A DNA stretch of 64,000 nucleotides from Artemisia argyi (GCA_030686995.1 CM060692.1:17713465-17777464), one strand, 5' to 3'. Positions 1-13,429 are shown, counted from the first letter of the stretch. The notes: generated by a model from the sequence alone, not told the origin. Made by a program: numbers and translations.

Positions 1-9
1 CTCAAGTAG

Positions 10-1731
10 CAAAGACCTCAAGTTGTATTATCTTCATCATCTTCACCTCAGGATGAGTTTTCTGCAAGTTCTACTAAAGTTTTGGGAGATTCTTCCAAAC
101 AGGGGAGGAAAATAGATGCAGAGCTTAAGGGGATGAGTAAAAATTTTGAAAAAGACTTTGCTGAGCTCAATGATTCTGATAATGCTCAAGCAAAAGATGA
201 TGTTGCTGAGACTGAGGGGAGGAAATTAGATTTTGAAGATATGGATGTTGATGTTGGTTTTAATTTTGATGATTTAGTTGGAACTGCTCAACCAATTTCC
301 ACTGAAGCAGAACATGTTCCCACTGATCAACCAATTACCACTGCAAGTGAAAAAGTTTCCACTGCTACTCAAGAAATTACCACTGCAGAGGAAGAAGCTG
401 CCAGAATAAGATCAGTCAAAGGAAAAGCAATTATGACTGGTTCAGAACAAGAGCTTACAAGAAAGATTTCTGAGAAAGAACAAGCTCAAATTAATTTTGA
501 TGCAAGATTGGCAGAACAACAGCAAGCAGCAGAGATTGAAAGAAAAAGAAAGCTAGAGGAAGATGAAGTTGTTAACTTTATGGAAGCAAAGAGGTTGGAT
601 AAACTTGAAGCTGTTATGGCAGAACCAATTTCAAGTATCTCACCAACTGTCATACATGAGAAACCTCCATTATTCACTTATGTGCCTACAGAAAAAGAAA
701 TTGAATATTTGATTAACAATGATCAAATAATCAGGAAGAAGGCCATTGAACTTATTGCAAATACAACCTTAAATGAAGAACAAAGGTCTGCTCAACTTAA
801 AGATTTCATTCAAATGAAGAATCAGCAGGCTCTTGATGAAATCATTGGGGATGTTAGAAAAGGTCAAAAGAAGCCTAGAAAGCTTACAAAGGCACAAATT
901 ATAGCTGAGATGAAGACTTTTTATTGCCATGTTGGAAACATGAAGATGGCTTAATTCAAAGGAATGTCACATGAACAGGTTGAAGGTATTTACTATAGAA
1001 TCAAAAGACAAGATAGTAAATTCATTCCAATGGATCAAGAACTAATAGTTATGAAGACAAAAAGGACTGGAGTGATTCTTGAATCAAAAGATGCAAAGAA
1101 GCTGAAGACTCAGAAATCATCTCAAGCAACAGAGGGTCCTAGCAAGTTGACAGAAGAGCAAGTTACAAACATGTTGTTTATAGAGACTGATGTACTTAAC
1201 ATTGAACCTCTACAAGCAAAATATCCAGTTGTTAATTGGGAGATCTTTTCTGATAGTTTTGGTGTTGCTTGGAAGATCATCAGAACTGGAAGTGTCACAA
1301 GCATTTGCAGAGATTTTGAAGATATTGTTAGATCTTGTGATAGAGAAGATTTGGATACTTTGTGGAAAATTGTTCAAGATCAGTTTAAGAAGGATGAACT
1401 TGTTGATGTCAAAGCTAAGGAGTTTTGGGTTCACTTCAGAAGACTATATGAACCTGACCCAAGAGATAGATATTGGAGATTTGAAGCTCATGATCAAAGA
1501 ATCTTGTGGAAATTCTATGATTCAAGTTCTGTGCATCATGTTTCTACTCAAGATGGAGTTGATATCTTTATGCTGGCTAAGAAAGAATATCCATTGAGAG
1601 CTGGAGTATTGGATGTGATGAGAACTGTGAAGCTTAGGTGTTGGGAAAGAACTGAAGTCATGGATGATTTGCTACAAAGGATTTATGATCAAAGTGTGAG
1701 AGCTGATAGAGAGTTAAGAAGAAAAAGATAA
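10..1731 (+). pseudogene. C-terminal extension ORF of a Ty1/copia retrotransposon, degenerate and cut by the window edge
   Basis: One reading frame runs from an in-frame TAG at 7-9 to the TAA that ends at 1731, broken only by a TAA at 952-954. The frame is the same on both sides of that stop: three sense codons separate it from the next ATG at 964. The first half is hydrophilic and rich in Lys, Glu, Gln and Thr, with a coiled-coil-like stretch near 430-620. The second half holds a folded-looking block with 'REDLDTLWKIV' and 'VHHVSTQDGVDIFML'. I recognise this from memory as the tail that follows gag-pol in Asteraceae copia elements. Its role is unknown to me. The polypurine tract and LTR immediately downstream support membership in the element. 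The stops argue that it is not functional. Confidence 0.65.
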
Positions 1732-1820
1732 GTGTTTGGAAGAATTCCCATATCCTCATGTTTACTGAATACTTGAAGAAACTTATTGATTTATGTATTA
1801 ATCATAAGTTAGGGGAGGAT

Positions 1821-2280
1821 TGTTGGGAATTATACTAACAGTTACCACGGCTAAGAGAAGAAGTTACAACTGCAGAAGAGTGTGGTTGCAGTGGAAACTC
1901 ATTACCACTGCAAGAACATATATTACCACTGCTTATTAGATAACTGTTAGGAAACGCGTCTAGATAAATATAGAATAGATCTTGTGTATATCTTATTCTA
2001 TTAGCATTATACTTATCTTGTAGAAGAGGACTCCTTGTGCTATAAAAAGAGATCCTAGGTTAAAGGTTTGATATAAGTGGTCATATACGTTTCTAGAGCT
2101 TCAAGGTGTAACCCTAGTGATATCAAGATCACTCGTATTATTATCATTAATAATATTGGAGCTAATAGTTTGTTTACATACATTGTTCATATACAACTGT
2201 CTTACTCACAATCAAACTTCTAAGTGTTACTAAGTAGATTTCGCATACTTAGTGATATAATTCAAAGTATCAATCTAACA
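1821..2280 (+). mobile_element. 3' LTR of the + strand Ty1/copia element
   Basis: A purine-rich tract (AGGGGAGGA, 1811-1819) directly precedes a sequence that starts TGTTGGGAAT and ends near CAATCTAACA, the TG...CA form of an LTR. A TATA-like TATAAAAA lies at 2041-2048, where an LTR promoter would be expected. The 5' LTR and most of the element lie left of the window, so neither the exact 3' edge nor a target-site duplication can be checked. The edge at 2280 is chosen from the TGTTRG/CTAACA end symmetry. Confidence 0.6.
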
Positions 2281-5200
2281 CAAGTTCAAGGTGTTTAGAT
2301 CCATCAGAACCCACAAACTTTGTAACACTTTCGAAAACAACCCTTATGACTACCAGTTACGTATAGCGTTAAGTTGTTCCACAAAAATGTACTACATTCA
2401 TGACACTTATCTTGCATCTCAAGTCTGAGGATAACTTCTCATGATTTACTTAATAGCATAATCCATAAAGTAACATCATGTAGTTGGGATAAGTCCTATA
2501 TTCGGTATCATTGAATATCATCTGAATTGGCATGACTACGCATCAATATACTTTAAGTATATTATACCAACCTTCAGATTTGTCTTGATTTAATAATATT
2601 CCCATATTATTAACTGACAACGGGCAATTTAAGAATAATATTTATTCATGGATTAAACATGCAAATATAGGATACAATATATTATAAATTAAACATACCA
2701 TGTATTTAAATTTATTATAATAATTGTTTAACATCCCTTATCCAAATACTAAATAGATCAATGCATGATAATTCTTGTTAATGAATTATTTCTCAAGTAA
2801 TGACATTCATACTTGTTGACAAGGCATAAATCATCCAACTTTGATCTATTGGAATTTTAAGAATACTTATTTCAAGAATTCAACTAGTGAAGTTCTTATA
2901 TGTGCATACTCAACTATTTTGATAATGCCATACAATATTTCATAAATGTATGACATCCTTAACCACCAATTTATGATAATCAAACTTTCAAACATTTTAA
3001 AGTTTGAAGTATTCTTATTCTCTTAATGTATAATGCAACTATGCTTTTAGTAAGCATAACTAGTAATAGCCAAAGATGAAATCCTTACCATAACTAGCAT
3101 TGAGTGTCACCTCAATTTCATTAGCATTATTGTATGCAAACAACAATATGCTTTTAAAACCTTCACGTAAACCTTAATATCTATTGTATAATGTTTGATG
3201 CCCTTCAAACTTTCAAGTTTGTTGGCTATGACAATTTTCACAACAATTGAAAAATTGTTCATCTATAGAATTTGGAAGCTGTTCCAGATTTAGGATGTGA
3301 TTCTATAATCAAACATATTCTTTTTAGAATATTACACAAGTTATCTAATAACCTTTTACTTAGATATTAATATTGCCAAATCATCTTGTAATCAAGCATG
3401 ATACAACAAAACATGATGTTCATGAAAAATCTTTGAGTCATACTTAGATTTTATTCATGTCATACATATCTATTTAGACTTTCTAAATAATATATCATGT
3501 TATATTAGATTCATTTACCGCACATGTTTCAACAATAAACATTCATTCCAAGGTTATATGTCTTATTTTCTAAATCTTACAAGTTAAGTTTCATTCCAAA
3601 CTAAGACTTAACTTTTAACTTATATGGAATGTTACTTTTAATATATTCTACAACATATATGATTTAAGAAATTAAACATAATACTCCCACTAGCTTTTAG
3701 GAATACTTAGAAATTATCTTATTTTAATTATAAATCAAAACATGGATTTAATAATTAATCATAAGAATAATCTTCTAGATGCATGCATTTATCAATCCAT
3801 AGACTATTGCACTTTGTACACGTCTAAAGATTTATTTGAATTCATAAACTCCTTTTGATTACTTATAGTCCTAGCTCAAGTAATCACTCAAGAAATAGTT
3901 TTGATATTCCATTGTCAATTTCATAAATATGACAATCATAATCTTTATATATTTAATGTGTTTAGAAAAGAATATTCAATCACAGTTAATTGCTTAAGTG
4001 TGATTAATAATCTTGTCATAAAACATGCATTAAATACGTGCACAATATTGTCCATATGATTTCTATACAAAGATTTAAACCACAAAGGTTAACATATCTT
4101 TGAAGAAACTCATCTTCATTTTCTAGTCTAGCTATTAAGATAAACCACATTTCTAAAATTGATTATCTTTATGGACAGCATTTTAATCATTCATATCATG
4201 TATACTTTACCCAATTACATATTTGATAATGTATCATAATGATTATCAGGTTTACAATAATCCTGTAAATCATAGCCCTCAGCATATTAATCAAATATCT
4301 GAGATATATTACTATTCTATGAATGATAATTCCATCATCTTGAGATTTAACATTTAAATGTCAAACTTTTTTATCATGTTGAGATTTAACATTCAAATGT
4401 CAAACTTCATCATGATATTTACTAGTGTGTTTTAGAAGATTATGTATTTTGTAATTTTATCTTTTAAAGATCAAAACTCCCACTTGCTTTTAGCAATTTA
4501 AAGACTATCTTTAAATACTTAGCAAATAAAGCAACAATACAATGTTCTCTTTTGGGATATTACAAATACTTATTGACTGTTCCTGACTTTACTTTGTTAA
4601 TAACCTCTTGATAAGCAGTTAAACAAATTTAGAACTTCAATTTAAGACTTAATGTAATTCATCACATTCCATCATATGATAATGTCTTATTAATCTTCTA
4701 GGTTGGAGTTTTATTAAATATGTCCAAGCCATACTCAATATTTTAACCTTGATAACTTTTGGAAGAAAAGAAATCATAGTTATCTTTAATCAAACAATAT
4801 AACAAGAGTTTGATTTTCCTAATTGAACATACCATAAACATTTGGTATTTCATTAGTATTAATATTGTAAGACAATCTAACAATATTTAAGATAACCATA
4901 TTTCCTTTTGACTTGTCTATTTACCAACTAATGCATTTTAATGGTATAATAATTTTCAAGCCAATTACATGCTTTATAACACAAGTACTTTTTACAAAGT
5001 CACTTCATGTCCATGTATTTACAAGAAAACACAAACTGTTATAATCCACTAACTATACATTATAAGTCAATTAACAATTTAATGACTACATGTATATGTC
5101 TTAATTAAAAAACATAACAAGATAACGTCTTACTTTATTATAAGTCTTGTAACAATTAAAAGACTTTATGTTTATATCTTTACAATGAAACATAAACATG

Positions 5201-5447
5201 TTTAACTAAAGTAATTATGAACACCATCTTTTGGTTTCAATAGTAATTTCAAGTTAATTTATTACTTCAAAATAATGTAAATAACATTATTTCTTCATTT
5301 ATTTATGTCATTCCAAGAACACATAAATATTCAGATTGAAGCAGCATTAGATTACTTTATTAATTTATGTCATTCCATGAATTCATAAATATACAAATTA
5401 AAGTAGTATTGATATCATTTTGACACATGTTCTAATAGGTATATAAT

Positions 5448-5585
5448 TTAGAAACTGCAAATTCTTATAGTTCAATTACATCAGTTGATCTGCTAGTAAT
5501 GAAAATATGAAATTCACCTTCTTGTTGCAATCTAGCTAAGCTCTCACATAACATAAATTGTAACACCAAGTGTTTCTTGAATTAG
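5448..5585. repeat. internal direct repeat, copy 1
   Basis: This block matches 6932-7065 with scattered differences; both begin TTARAAACTGCAAA and continue into the motif CATCAGTTGATCTGCTAG. A short third copy of only that core lies at 6733-6763. The spacing of about 1.5 kb excludes a simple tandem array. Confidence 0.7.
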
Positions 5586-6931
5586 ATTAGTATAATTCAT
5601 ATTAGAACTTTATTCTCTTACTTTGCAGTCAAGAGAATCTATCATATCTTTATGAGTTGTTTCTTGCACACATTAAAGATAACATTTCTCCCACTTGTGC
5701 ATGGAACAACCTCATATAGTTGATAAACAACACGGCATGCATTTGTTTATGTGATCAATAGGATTGTGTCATAGATTTTAGCATAACAAGTAGTTATAGA
5801 ACAACAATGTCTAGTAAGGAAACGTACAAGACTCTCCTTAAAAGTATGAGTGTCTACACTTGGAAAGTAATTATCTTTAGCTACCAAGATGTCAAAGCTT
5901 GTAACTCCCACTGAATTAAAGATCATTACAATAATTCCTTATTCTGTAAAAAGTACACAATACTCCCACTGAATTTGACAACATTGTAAATGTTTCATAT
6001 CCAGTGAAAGAAAATAGTGTGCTTTTAACTTTCCTACACTTTTGAATGTCCATATGTAACAAGTACTTATGTACTAAATAGTGTATTCTACTACGTAAAT
6101 GATGGACTATCCACCAAATGCAATTAACTTGAAAAATTAGGCATGCAATTTCTTCCTTAATAATGTATGTAGCACCTTTTAAATAGTCAAAACAACTAGT
6201 TTGTCTTTAAACATTTTGCGGTAATTAGTCTAGCTTCTAATTATAATAACTCATAAAATGTCATACATAATTTTCTGTTAACCAAATATCATATTTGTTA
6301 CTAAGAATTTAATCACCGAATGAGGATGATGAAATCCTTATGGAAAATATGCGCAATTTTCTTAACTATTAAAAAATATGCTATGAGTTAAATTAGAATG
6401 TAGACATATCTAATATTCCTATTATCCTTTCTCATTCATGAAAAGGAATAGGATTGTGTCTCACTCTTCTTTCATAGAAAGGAGACTTCCTTTGTATTTT
6501 AAGTAAATTATTCTTAATCAAACATTTGTTTGAAAACAGAACGAGATCAATTTACCAAAGCCCAAAGTGCATTTACGGTTTGAACGTTGCATTAACACAT
6601 TAAAACGAATTACAAAATTCAATTTCAGTATTTTCGATAATTAGGTCTTTAAGAAAATAAAATACCCATTGGTAAATATATTCATATAAAACCATAGTAT
6701 TTTCTTAAAGCTAGGATCCTAATTGACATAGTACCATTACATCAGTTGATCTGCTAGTAATGATAGTATTCAACAAGGTAATTGTCGAACAATAATTGCC
6801 AATATCATATTGCAATTCCTAGATTTATGGGATTTACAATCATAAAACTTTTGTATTGTAAGCATGTTTGATCCCCATCTTAATGCCTTGAGTCCAAGAT
6901 CTCACTTCCTACTCAATTTAAGTCGTTTAAC

Positions 6932-7065
6932 TTAAAAACTGCAAACTCATAAATCCATTACATCAGTTGATCTGCTAGCAATGAAATTACGAAATTTACC
7001 TCTCCATTGCAATCTCGCCAAGTTCTCACATGACGTAAATTACAACTTCAAGTGTTCTTAATTAG
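6932..7065. repeat. internal direct repeat, copy 2
   Basis: Second copy of the block at 5448-5585, in the same orientation. It shares the core CATCAGTTGATCTGCTAG and the following CTCACAT and AAGTGTT words in the same order. Confidence 0.7.
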
Positions 7066-7839
7066 ATGGCATTTGACTTAATTTTATAAGGGTATTAAAT
7101 TTTGACGTGTAATCAGAATAATGTATGAAGAAGCATGCATACAACTTCATAACATTGGTTTTATAAAACAATTTTATTACCAATTCACTAAGAGTAAAAT
7201 AGCAAAGTTTTGATTGAGGTATCGGGATCACCAATTAAAGAATTACCAACAATTATCATCCACTATATCGTACTTTTGCATAAGCCCTAAGGCTTAGTGT
7301 TTCGGATAATCAATATGGAATTGTGGTTAATTCACCCTTAAGATGACAGTGTACATATAATGGTTGTTCGGTAAGTCTAATTTACACACAAACGAGCGTT
7401 AAAACAGAATGCTGTCTATCTAAGTCCACAATTTAATGCGAAACCAACCTTATACCCATCTTGTAGTGTGTAAACTTCGGTCGGGCCTAGTTAACCATTA
7501 CGTATAAAAACATCAATCAACCAATCCTTTGAAATTTAAACTCTTAAAACCAAAACAATTTCGCCATTTATTTAATCCATATTATTTTTCTATTCAAAAA
7601 TTATCCTTTTTCGTTCATAAACATGTCTCACATAATAATAAACAAAAACAAGTAATACATAATAAAAAATAAACAACCAAATAAACATATACATAACATA
7701 ACAATTAAATATGTATAACGGCTCTAGATGTAATTAAAAAAAATTAGGGTTAGGAATCGAAAAACCCTAAAAACATGTAATTAAACGAATCAAGATTCAA
7801 TTTTTATGCGTTTCGATAATTAATTACACATTATAACAG

Positions 7840-7852
7840 CTCTAGATGCCAC
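7840..7852 (-). other. primer-binding site (initiator tRNA-Met type)
   Basis: Read on the minus strand, the LTR end CTAACA is followed by one G and then TGGCATCTAGAGC. This resembles the common plant PBS TGGTATCAGAGC, which is complementary to the 3' end of initiator tRNA-Met. It sets the orientation of the element as minus. Confidence 0.6.
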
Positions 7853-8604
7853 TGTTAGAATTATAATATCATGACAATCATATAAAATAAACCAAACACA
7901 TCAAGAGAGCATAGCGGAAGCGTTATAACAAGATCATATAACATGTAATTAATTAATCAATAATAAATAGTAAACATACCTTTGTGATTCTAGCCCGAAC
8001 AAGAATCAATTGCAATCTTCAATTCAAGAACCCTAATTAGGGTTTATGTGGATTATAAGAATTACCCCTTACCTCTTTTGTAATTCAATCCAAGAATCAA
8101 ACAAAAGTATGTTTGAATCGTGTTCTTGTACACACGTACTAATTTAAGTAAAATTTTATGCAAGTAAATTAAACACAAAAACCTTTTAGCTATGAAAATC
8201 GAAAACCCTTAAGGGTTTGAGGTTTGGATCGATTTAGGGACAAGAAGAGAGAAAGAAAACACCTAGAATGTGTGTACAAGTTATGAGAAAACAATATCCC
8301 ATGAGGTGTTTATATACTTGAGTTTACTTGGAGCACAAGGCAAAGAGGAGGTGGAAAACCTCCTTATGGCCGATCGGTTGGGCAATCCCCAAGGGATTCC
8401 GGAACATTCTTTTGTTTCCAATTAATGACAAGTATTACTTTCCTAATCTTCATCTAACGGTCGTTAGCCATTCTCCGTTAAATACTAACGGTCGTTACTA
8501 GTTTTGTGTTTATTAATAATTATATATAACATTTATAAATAATTATTCTTTTACTCTTCATATGTAAAGTGTGCAATCCCACGATCTCGAGTTCGATCCT
8601 AACA
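7853..8604 (-). mobile_element. 5' LTR of a minus-strand LTR retroelement
   Basis: The 752-bp block begins TGTTAGAAT and ends GATCCTAACA, with matching TGTTAG/CTAACA ends. It sits directly against a tRNA-Met-type PBS. On the minus strand a TATA element (AGTATATAAACACC) lies at about 8304-8318, a sensible LTR promoter position. There is no coding capacity. Its outer edge lies about 20 bp from the broken F-box remnant at 8624. Confidence 0.6.
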
Positions 8605-8623
8605 CACTACTATTAATTTATGT

Positions 8624-9103
8624 TCATAAAATAACAGAACCAGAACCAGAGCTAAAGCTTGATATAACCTTGTAATCATCGGTAGACGAATCATAACCAA
8701 TTAAACCTCAAAATGCTGACCATCCCAATCTATCAAAAGTTTTTGGATTTGGCAGTTTTTTCACGTCTCTGGTCAACGGATTGGCTACTATAACTTGACC
8801 ATGTGAAGGATAGATGCATACTAAGCCATTGGAAGATCCAAAAATATTGCGTTCATGGTTAATAGAATACCATTTAACATAGTGACCCTAGTTATCAGTC
8901 ATAACAATCCTCCTATGACTGTTTTTATTATTATTGCGGTCATTGTTGTAACTATGGTTCAAATGAGCTATAATAAAATGATCGCCGGATATTAAAGATT
9001 GCCATGACTTACATACGTTCTTGAATCGGATTAGAGCCTACACATCCGACCTTAGGAGTATCTGCTCTATGATTTCATCAGGAACAACAAACTCTACTGC
9101 CAT
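8624..9103 (-). pseudogene. F-box protein pseudogene, N-terminal fragment
   Basis: Translated on the minus strand from an ATG at 9103, this gives an F-box-like start (VPDEIIEQILL, then ALIRFKNVCKSWQSLIS). It continues through GSSNGLVCI, ANPLTRDVKKL and GYDSSTDDYKV. The same blocks appear in the same order in the intact F-box gene at 40822-41856. At least three in-frame stops interrupt it (after the LLRSDV segment, after MTDN, and after WSAF). The homology ends about 20 bp from the neighbouring LTR, so the 3' half is missing, perhaps cut off by that insertion. Confidence 0.8.
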
Positions 9104-9251
9104 TGGAACCCTAGTCGGCAAACAAGAATTCATATATAGAGGGGAGTCGACTTATAATGATAACGAGAAAATTATTTGGATATATATAGTTATGGATTTT
9201 AACCAAATTTTGTAAAGTGATATAAAAGGAAAAGATAGCCATGACCAAAAC

Positions 9252-9258
<7 letters not shown>

Positions 9259-9312
<54 letters not shown>
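9259..9312. repeat. poly(A) tract
   Basis: An uninterrupted run of about 54 A. It could be the tail of an old retroposed sequence, but I see no clear element on its left. Confidence 0.95.
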
Positions 9313-9314
<2 letters not shown>

Positions 9315-11930
9315 CACATTGGTTTAATACTTGAATTTATTCTAGTACCAAATTAGGTGTATAATGAACTAGTTATAATGCCCGCGCACGCGCAGGGTTT
9401 TTTCTAATATTTCAATAATGTGTATTTATTTAATAAAAAAACAAATAGCTTAATTTCTGTTCACTGTTTTACCTATCCAATGCATATTAAGTGTGCATAT
9501 TATCCAATGCATTTCTTGCTAATTTGAAGTCGTACTAACTGAACTTGGGTGGTTACTAAATTAACACACTTAAGGACAATAGATAAGATTAACATAATGC
9601 AAGTTTTTAGATATTGTTGTGAGTATTCAGATTCATTGTATGGGAATTTATTTTACATAAACTATAATGATAATTTAACTACTTTCTGCTCACAAACTAC
9701 TTTCTGCTCACAGTCCTTTTGGAAAATGTTGTGTATAATCCAGTAGTCTAATTTGAAGTAGTAGTTTTAGCATACATGGATAAAGAAGTTTGGCACATAG
9801 GAAGTTCTAACCTATTCATAAACAGGAAACATACCCATTGAGGATAGTTAACATATAACTGCATATAGAGTTATAAAGAATTTCGAGATTATATCAAATG
9901 TTATAGACACGAATTATAACTAAAAGGTAAAAAGCCATGCATGGTTACTCGAAAAAAACGTCAAACTCTGCTTCATATACTAACTGTTGTAACACTACTG
10001 CCGGCCATGCTCTTTTTTGCTCTAATGATGGTGATACTCCTTCCGTCGCCTATAAACATTAATTAACTTTGTTTTGCTGCTTGGAATTTGAAAGTTCTCA
10101 CTATACACCTCGTCTTTATCTTAACAATGTACCTGCTTTGGCTTCAAAGTTGTATACTTTCCACTACCATTCGCTGCCACAGTAACGTCTGGAGTCACTC
10201 CCCCTAAATGCAACTATATTTAGTTTCTTTTAGATAGCTGCTCGGGCCATAGTCTTTGAATCCAGTTTTGCCTTAAGCTGGAGCCTCGGTCTCTAAGCTA
10301 CTTATGCTATGTCGCTTTCCTAATTTTCCTTTTACCATTATATAAGCATCATGTTGGCAAAGCTAGCTCTATCCCAGAACCTCTATTTAGGCTCTTATCA
10401 CCATTGACTACTACGGTTGATGATGTGTTTTTCTGCTTTGAGGCATCAAGTGCAGCTGGATTGCATTTCAATTTTCATTACTTACTGCAACTATCATATA
10501 AATTCTTTAACATGTGCATATCGGCATATCATATGAATGATAAATGTTTTCTTAAAAGAGCCCATATTATAGTGTACAATTATAAATTAAATCAGATGAA
10601 CTTTATAAAAATGACAGGCAAAAACTATTGCGTTTGTTATTGCTGTATATGTAAACTATCTATCGTGCAACGAAATTCCACAAGTCGAATAAGTCGTTGG
10701 GTACCTTAGATAGTATTCTAACTAATGACACATTAGCATTTGTATTGTAAAATTGATCACCCTGATATGAGTATGATGGAAATCAGCCACAGCTCCACCC
10801 TTTTCCAAATTAGCTAAAAAACACTAAACTCACATCAAACATTGACAAATTTTCATTTGTCAACATACCTATATAACTTAACTTTATATATAATAAATTA
10901 TTTGAATATACATGCCTAAGGCACTGTGATAAATTGCATACCCAGACAACAGTTGAAGGAACTTGTCCTAAATTTGTGTGAAGTAAAGCTTTATCAGTTT
11001 ATCTAAGAAGCTTGAAATATATGGACAACTCTAGGTTACTAATGTAACTATATATCAAAAATGAGAATACAGTGAACTTATGTCGACGCCTCCATTATTT
11101 AGTCACAACAATGTTGCTGGATAAATAACGAATGTCTTACATACCATTCCCCTATCAGATTGTTCACAATTATCCACACCGTACTTGGCACAGATTTAGC
11201 TTCAAAATCAAAAATCCATATAAAATATTGTACGGTATTCAATATAATATTATATGGATTACAGTAACATATCAATCCATATGATATCTCCTCCAAAATT
11301 TAATAATGGTGGCACCAATCATGAGATGCTATATATTAGTCACATTGTACAAATATAGTAAACAACTTTGAACAAAGTCATTTTTAATAAAAGTTCAAAC
11401 TTTACATTCGATAAATTACCAGAGTAAACAAAGGTCCCAAAAGGTTTTAACATAATACAAAGTTACATAAGTTTGAAAGTTTGAACATTATCGAATGAAA
11501 GTTTTATTTTAAACATGGGCCAAACCATTTTGTTACTTCTCGCCGTAGGTCTGTTTTTATATATTTTGTGTTTTTCTTTTTTGGGACACCAAGTAGATAT
11601 CCATTCTTTGCGCCGCCCATCCAAGCTGAAGTTACTTACGGACCTGAGATAAACATGCTAAAAGTCAACAAAACGTTGAGTGAATTCATAGAGTTTAAAA
11701 AGTAAGTAGTTGAATACAAGATTTCAAGTTTAAAATACGATGAGCTACGTTGTTATATGCCCATAATTAAGTTGACATGTAACAAATACAAGTCATTATC
11801 GATAGACATGTAAAGGCCTTTTACAAGTCAGGAAAAATCAAATTTATAGTATCGAGCTCATGACACCGAACCTTGGCCAAGTATAAATGCCCCTCATAAG
11901 GTATTCAATTGCCATTTACCTCAATTCTCA

Positions 11931-11985
11931 ATACTAGACGAGTACCCGTGCATATCAACGGGATTTTATAGCGGCAAACATTTAT
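11931..11985 (+). repeat. dispersed repeat end, copy 1 (CTAGACGAGTACCCG type)
   Basis: CTAGACGAGTACCCGT is followed by an ACGG word and then ATTTTATAGCG. The same string with a few changes occurs at 14791-14834, and a looser relative (ACTAG...CCCGCGCACGCGC) at 9369-9400. Such G/C-rich boxes near a CTAG start resemble transposon termini in plants. The class (Helitron or MITE) is not decided here. Confidence 0.5.
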
Positions 11986-13095
11986 ATCCGTAGTATTTGG
12001 CTTGAACTGCGAATCGGGATTGGGAGCAACAATTGGATGAATATTTAAAATATGAAAAGATGAATATAGATGATCAAAACAATAAAATTAGTAAATAAAA
12101 GATGACAATTATTACAATATATAATCACAAATAATAGTTCACACAATAATCACACCAATATTACTAAAAGTTTTCAAGGATTTCAAAACGTGCATATCTT
12201 TTCAAACCGTGTGTATGCTATTGTTTCTTAAGATATGTAGTTTTCAAGTTTAAGGATTAAATTGTTTCATAATATAATTTTTAAGTTTTCAAAATTAAGG
12301 ATTAAGGAAAAGTGTAAATGTTTTATAGATAGTCTAGATACGGTTATTTGTTACCTGGCTATCACATATTGTAACCTCCAAACTTTTAGTAGCTTTTATA
12401 ATTATGTGCGTATTGAATACCTTTCTTGTATTCATTTCTTCTATTTTTGGTAACCATGATTTCACCAAATGATTCACCGAATTTGAACCTACATCACCAA
12501 AACTTGAATCAATTTTAACTGTTGTTGCCCAATTCACTTTCCATGTCTTTGTTTAAGTAGCTAGTTTCAACAAAAATTTATTAGCCTTTGATGGCGTTGA
12601 TGCTCTTTATCGTAAGTTTTGATTTCCTCTATGCTCACATCAATAGGACATCATGAGGACCAATTATCCACAACAGTTAAAGGATGAATTGCATTCATAA
12701 CTCAAGCCATCGTTTGATATAGTGTCGTGACTTCTAGAATGTTAGGGAATGATTTTCATCCTTTATAGTAAATCGACCCCCAATGTATTACATATATGAA
12801 ATCGAGTTGTGCAATTAATTAATTTAAACATTAGCTAGCTAATTTTAAAATTTTGACATGATATATTTTCATTATGAAAATTCAACTTTTATGTGTCTAA
12901 ATACAACAATCTTGAGTCAATGATAGCATCAACAATTAAAAGATGAAAAATTAGACGAGTATACTTATTTGGACACCAAAGAGTTTTTTTGTATAAATAA
13001 CAAACAAAGAAACAATGATATATGTGTTTCGATGATCGAGCATTCTATTATTACACTTCATAGTAGATTTATATTTTGACAACTTTAGGACATGG

Positions 13096-13429
13096 GCCAT
13101 TGTAATTAGGGGTAATACCAAAATAAAGCATCATACTTGTCAAAAAAAGCAGCTTTGAGTATCGAATTTTTTTTCCTCATTGGCGTACTAAACTTTCAAT
13201 TTTGGCCTCTTTTACGCACTTTCGACTTTTAGTGACGCTTTTTGCCCTTGGAAATGACATTTTTGCCCTTGGATTTTCAAAATTTTGAGGGCAAAAATGT
13301 CCGAAAGTGCGTAAAAGAGGCCAAAAATTCAAGTTTAGTACCCTAATGAGGAAAAAAAAAAGTTCGCTACTCAAAACAACTTTTTTTGACAAGTATGATG
13401 CTTTATTTTGGTATTAGCCATTGTAATTA
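13096..13429. mobile_element. fold-back MITE with a 13-bp flanking direct repeat
   Basis: The element at 13109-13416 has long terminal inverted repeats: TAATACCAAAATAAAGC and onward at the left, and its reverse complement at the right. The complementarity continues inward (AAGTGCGTAAAAGAGGCC pairs across the centre), so nearly the whole element can fold on itself. The 13-bp word GCCATTGTAATTA stands directly before it (13096-13108) and after it (13417-13429), as expected for a target-site duplication. A duplication of 9 bp or more points to a Mutator-like MITE, although 13 bp is long for that group. It has no coding capacity. Confidence 0.8.

Larger units (their letters stand above)
2281..7852 (-). 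mobile_element. non-coding internal region of a LARD-like LTR element (probable)
   Basis: About 5.6 kb of AT-rich sequence has no reading frame of useful length on either strand. It adjoins the minus-strand primer-binding site and LTR at 7840-8604, so it is placed as that element's interior. The motif CTCCCAC (GTGGGAG on the minus strand) recurs at 3684, 4478, 5688, 5905 and 5963, and resembles copia-type polypurine contexts. A block of about 135 bp is repeated (5448-5585 and 6932-7065). I could not find a second LTR at the left end, so the element is either truncated or its left LTR is too diverged to see. Confidence 0.4.
9104..13095. other. intergenic, no gene recognised
   Basis: Apart from the poly(A) run and the short repeat motifs at 9369-9400 and 11931-11985, I see only AT-rich sequence. 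The longest frames (about 100 codons at 10404-10709) show no known motif, no composition bias and no start context, and are treated as chance. Confidence 0.6.

Noticed and set aside
8580..8600. GAGTTCGATCC as a tRNA B box
   Set aside because: No A box or foldable cloverleaf at the right distance; it is the LTR terminus. No tRNA or rRNA gene was recognised in the window.
9111..9317. 68-codon minus-strand frame with a poly-Phe start
   Set aside because: It is the translation of the 54-bp poly(A) tract.
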